From Microbacterium fluvii (lineage in GTDB: Bacteria > Actinomycetota > Actinomycetes > Actinomycetales > Microbacteriaceae), in contig NZ_JAOPFX010000002.1 in the NCBI RefSeq assembly GCF_025515205.1, positions 1 through 64,000 on the forward strand: a stretch of 64,000 bases of DNA. Direction: 5' to 3'. This document shows positions 61,710 to 64,000 of this stretch, in pieces. Made by a program: the position numbers and the translations under genes. The notes under the pieces were generated by a model, which saw only the letters and a program-made list of their open reading frames with translations, had not been told where the DNA came from and ran no database searches. Positions within the stretch are counted from its first letter, which is position 1. Each line of letters begins with the position of its first letter.

Positions 61710-63332
61710 GTGATCGCGAACGACATCAGCCCCGTGCGCCACCTGCAGCGCCACGCCGCCCAGCACGGCGCGGCGACCGCCGTGGTGTACGAGGGCCGGG
61801 AGTGGACCTACCGCGAGTTCGCCGACGAGATCCACCGGTTCGCGGCCGCTCTGCGCGCCGACGGCATCGGCCCCGGCGACCGCATCGCCTATGCGGGCGT
61901 CAACAGCATCACCTTCATCGCCGGCTACTTCGCCGCTGCGTGGGTGGGCGCCGCGTTCGTGCCGCTGAACTTCCGCCTCGCCGGCCCCGAGCTGCGCGCC
62001 ATCCTGCTCGACGCGCGCCCCGACGTGCTGGTGGCCGAGCCGTATCACGCGGGTCTCATCGACCCGTTCCTCGGCGAGCTCAGCGTTCGCCGGCCGCTGC
62101 TGGTCGACGACGATGCGGCGGCAGCATCCGATGTGTCCCTCGCTGCCGACTGGCAGTCGTACGAGGCCTTCCGCAGGTCGGCCACCGGCGAGGCGCCCCC
62201 GGTGACCAGACATGAAGACGACCTCGCCGTCGTGCTCTACACGTCGGGCACGACGGGCCGCTCGAAGGGCGTGCTGCTCACGCACGGCAACATCTGGTGG
62301 AACTGGGTGAACGTCGACACCGTCGTCGACACCCGCGTCGGCGACGTGTACCTCGCGGTCGCGCCGCTGTTCCATATCGGCGGCCTCAACGCGCTCACGC
62401 TGCGCACACTCACCCGGGGCGGCACGGTCGTCGTGCGCCGCGCGTTCGACCCCGCGCAGGCCCTCGACGACCTCGTGAACCTGCGTGTGAACACGATGTT
62501 CGTCGTGCCGGCGATGCTCGCGGCGATCGGGCGCCAACCCGGGTTCGCGGATGCCGACCTCACGGCGCTCCGATCGACCATCGCCGCCGGCGCCCCCGTG
62601 CCGCCCGCCCTCATCGCCTCGTACGCCGAGCGCGGCGTCTACCTGCAGCAGGCGTGGGGGCTCACCGAGACATCGCCGTTCGCGACCTACCTGGAGTCGG
62701 GAAAGACGCTCGACAAGCTCGGGTCGTGCGGTGTGCCGATGCCCTACACGGAGGTCAAGATCGTCGACCCGGCGACCCACGCCGAGGTCGACGAGGCGAC
62801 CACGACCGGTGAGCTCTGGGTCCGAGGCCCCAATGTGTCGTCGGGCTACTGGAACAACCCGGAGGCGACGGCGGCGGCGTTCACGCCGGAGGGCTGGTTC
62901 CGCACCGGCGACATCGGCTACCGCGACGCCGACGGCTACTTCTTCATCGTCGACCGGCTGAAAGACATGATCATCTCGGGCGGCGAGAACGTGTACCCCG
63001 CCGAGATCGAGAACGTGCTCAACGCGCACCCGATGATCACCGATGTCGCCGTCGTGGGCGTGCCCGACGAGAAGTGGGGAGAGGCGGTGTGCGCCGTCGT
63101 CTCGCTGCGCGAGGGCACGATCTCGCTCGACGAGGTGCGCGACTTCGCGGCGCTGTCGATCGCCCGCTACAAGCTGCCGACCCGGCTGCTCGTCTGGGAC
63201 GAGGTGCCGCGCAACGGCGCGGGCAAGCTCGACAAGCCGACGATCCGCCCTCGGGTCGCCGAATACATCGAGCGGCACCGCGAGCAGATGACGGGCGCCT
63301 CGTTCACCGCGTCGCTGCAGGTGCCGCGGTGA
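61710..63332 (+). CDS. Acyl-CoA synthetase / AMP-dependent ligase
   Basis: A 540-residue ANL-superfamily enzyme that activates a carboxylic acid with ATP and joins it to CoA. The P-loop is YTSGTTGRSKG, motif A5 is WGLTETSPF, the hinge is GYFFIVDRLKDMI and the catalytic Lys is in RNGAGKLDK. GTG at 61710 has GAGGAG upstream. The substrate may be a fatty or aromatic acid. It diverges from a thioesterase and is followed by an IclR regulator, a layout common for aromatic or fatty-acid use. Confidence 0.92.
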   Translation: MIANDISPVRHLQRHAAQHGAATAVVYEGREWTYREFADEIHRFAAALRADGIGPGDRIAYAGVNSITFIAGYFAAAWVGAAFVPLNFRLAGPELRAILLDARPDVLVAEPYHAGLIDPFLGELSVRRPLLVDDDAAAASDVSLAADWQSYEAFRRSATGEAPPVTRHEDDLAVVLYTSGTTGRSKGVLLTHGNIWWNWVNVDTVVDTRVGDVYLAVAPLFHIGGLNALTLRTLTRGGTVVVRRAFDPAQALDDLVNLRVNTMFVVPAMLAAIGRQPGFADADLTALRSTIAAGAPVPPALIASYAERGVYLQQAWGLTETSPFATYLESGKTLDKLGSCGVPMPYTEVKIVDPATHAEVDEATTTGELWVRGPNVSSGYWNNPEATAAAFTPEGWFRTGDIGYRDADGYFFIVDRLKDMIISGGENVYPAEIENVLNAHPMITDVAVVGVPDEKWGEAVCAVVSLREGTISLDEVRDFAALSIARYKLPTRLLVWDEVPRNGAGKLDKPTIRPRVAEYIERHREQMTGASFTASLQVPR

Positions 63333-63363
63333 ACGTAGCTCGCTGCGAGCGGATGCCGCCCGG

Positions 63364-64000
63364 TCAGGCGACGGCGGCGGTGCGCCGCTCGGCGGCGAGC
63401 TTCTGGGTCGCGAGCGCCCGCGAGGCCGAGTAGGCGACGGCGCGGAGCGTGCGCTCGTAGCGCAGCGGCTGGAAAGTCGCGGCGTCGCCCGACACCGACA
63501 GCGCGGCGATGACCCGACCGCCCGCGCCGCGCACGGGCGCCGCGATGCACGAGAGCGTCTCGAGCGATTCACCGCGGTCGTGGGCGACCCCCGAGGTGCG
63601 CACGTGGTCGAGCTCGGCCAGGAACGCGTGCTCGTCGACGATCGTGTGCGCCGTCCAGGCGTGCCGCGGCTCGCGCAGCGCGATCTCGGTCGCGATCGGG
63701 TCGGCGGCCAGCAGCACCTTGCCGACGCCCGTGCAATAGGCCGGCATCCGGCCGCCGATGCGCGAGGGTGTGCGGAGGCGCGCGGGGCCCTCGAGCTTGT
63801 TGAGGTAGACGACGTGGGATCCCGCGAGCATGGCCAGCTGCACCGTCGCGTGCGTCTGCACGTAGAGCTCGGCGAGGAACGGTGTGACCGCGTCGCGCAC
63901 CGCGTCTTGCATCGGAGCGGCCGCAGGCGTGCCGAGCTCTTCGATGAGCCGGCCCAGGCGATAGGCGGTGCCGGCGCGCTCGACGGCGCCGTTGTGCTCC
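63364..64000 (-). CDS. IclR family transcriptional regulator, 5' end beyond the window
   Basis: About 212 residues are visible, running off the right edge. YRLG-RLIEELG near the edge is the end of the HTH domain; the rest is the IclR effector domain, with GVGKVLLAADP and the Cys-containing ETLSCIAAPVR segment. It would respond to an aromatic or related metabolite and control the adjacent acyl-CoA ligase. The HTH start is not visible, so operator preference cannot be assessed. Confidence 0.9.
   Translation of the reverse strand, partial: EHNGAVERAGTAYRLGRLIEELGTPAAAPMQDAVRDAVTPFLAELYVQTHATVQLAMLAGSHVVYLNKLEGPARLRTPSRIGGRMPAYCTGVGKVLLAADPIATEIALREPRHAWTAHTIVDEHAFLAELDHVRTSGVAHDRGESLETLSCIAAPVRGAGGRVIAALSVSGDAATFQPLRYERTLRAVAYSASRALATQKLAAERRTAAVA

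Overview
The window is a high-GC (about 70%) chromosomal segment from an actinobacterium, most likely Microbacteriaceae and probably a Microbacterium relative. The signs are the GC content, leaderless gene starts behind TAnnnT boxes, a DUF222/HNH protein, cysteine-free L28-L33-S14 ribosomal proteins, a Zur-type zinc locus, a CopD-CtaG fusion protein and very frequent CGGATGC/GCATCCG words. The assignment rests on protein style and base composition; no 16S gene is present.

Layout. 1-9 kb: the 3' end of an IS30-like transposase at the edge, a carboxymuconolactone decarboxylase/cupin pair, a VapBC toxin-antitoxin pair behind four tandem heptamers, an aldo/keto reductase, a GyrI-like protein, a DUF222/HNH protein, an MFS and a MATE transporter, and a hydrolase. 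9-19 kb: a Gfo/Idh oxidoreductase diverging from a MarR-SDR pair, a methyltransferase, an amylosucrase-like enzyme, two small membrane proteins, purB, a low-molecular-weight phosphatase, and a WXG100-like protein overlapping a lipase-like protein. 19-24 kb: hisC-type aminotransferase and a 2-oxoacid dehydrogenase E1alpha-E1beta-E2 operon, closed by a pair of long inverted repeats. 24-31 kb: zinc uptake (znuACB) under a clear Zur box, then zur, a YraQ-type permease and its TIGR03943 partner, an uncharacterised anchored protein and a 3-methyladenine glycosylase, joined by short gene overlaps. 31-32 kb: rpmB-rpmG-rpsN behind a structured leader. 32-46 kb: hydrolases with a TetR regulator, HU, the CopD-CtaG protein, a Pif1-like helicase, haem oxygenase with a DtxR/IdeR-type box, a serine-hydrolase homologue that has lost its catalytic motifs, an EamA exporter and two more TetR regulators. 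46-52 kb: a glycoside-use cluster (TetR, GH78 alpha-L-rhamnosidase, sugar-type MFS transporter, and one protein joining a GH1 beta-glycosidase to an alpha/beta esterase). 52-64 kb: a desaturase, an aldo/keto reductase, a drug-type MFS pump diverging from an XRE/MmyB-like regulator, tRNA-Gly(CCC), a gene of unknown function with lower GC, an MFS transporter, a zinc alcohol dehydrogenase, DUF2255, a thioesterase diverging from an acyl-CoA ligase, and a truncated IclR regulator.

How the genes work together. The best-supported modules are: (i) zinc acquisition and sensing at 24.1-29.2 kb; (ii) a probable acylated rhamnoside-glucoside (flavonoid-type) breakdown locus at 45.4-52.4 kb, where a rhamnosidase removes the outer sugar, the transporter imports the glycoside or sugar, and the GH1-esterase fusion removes the inner sugar and an acyl group; (iii) branched-chain or pyruvate-type oxoacid oxidation at 20.4-23.9 kb; (iv) haem breakdown under iron control at 40.2-41.2 kb. 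The least-explained parts are the WXG-like/lipase pair, the GH1-esterase fusion, the dead serine hydrolase, the rpmB leader and the palindromic intergenic elements. No prophage, CRISPR array, secondary-metabolite cluster or rRNA operon was seen.
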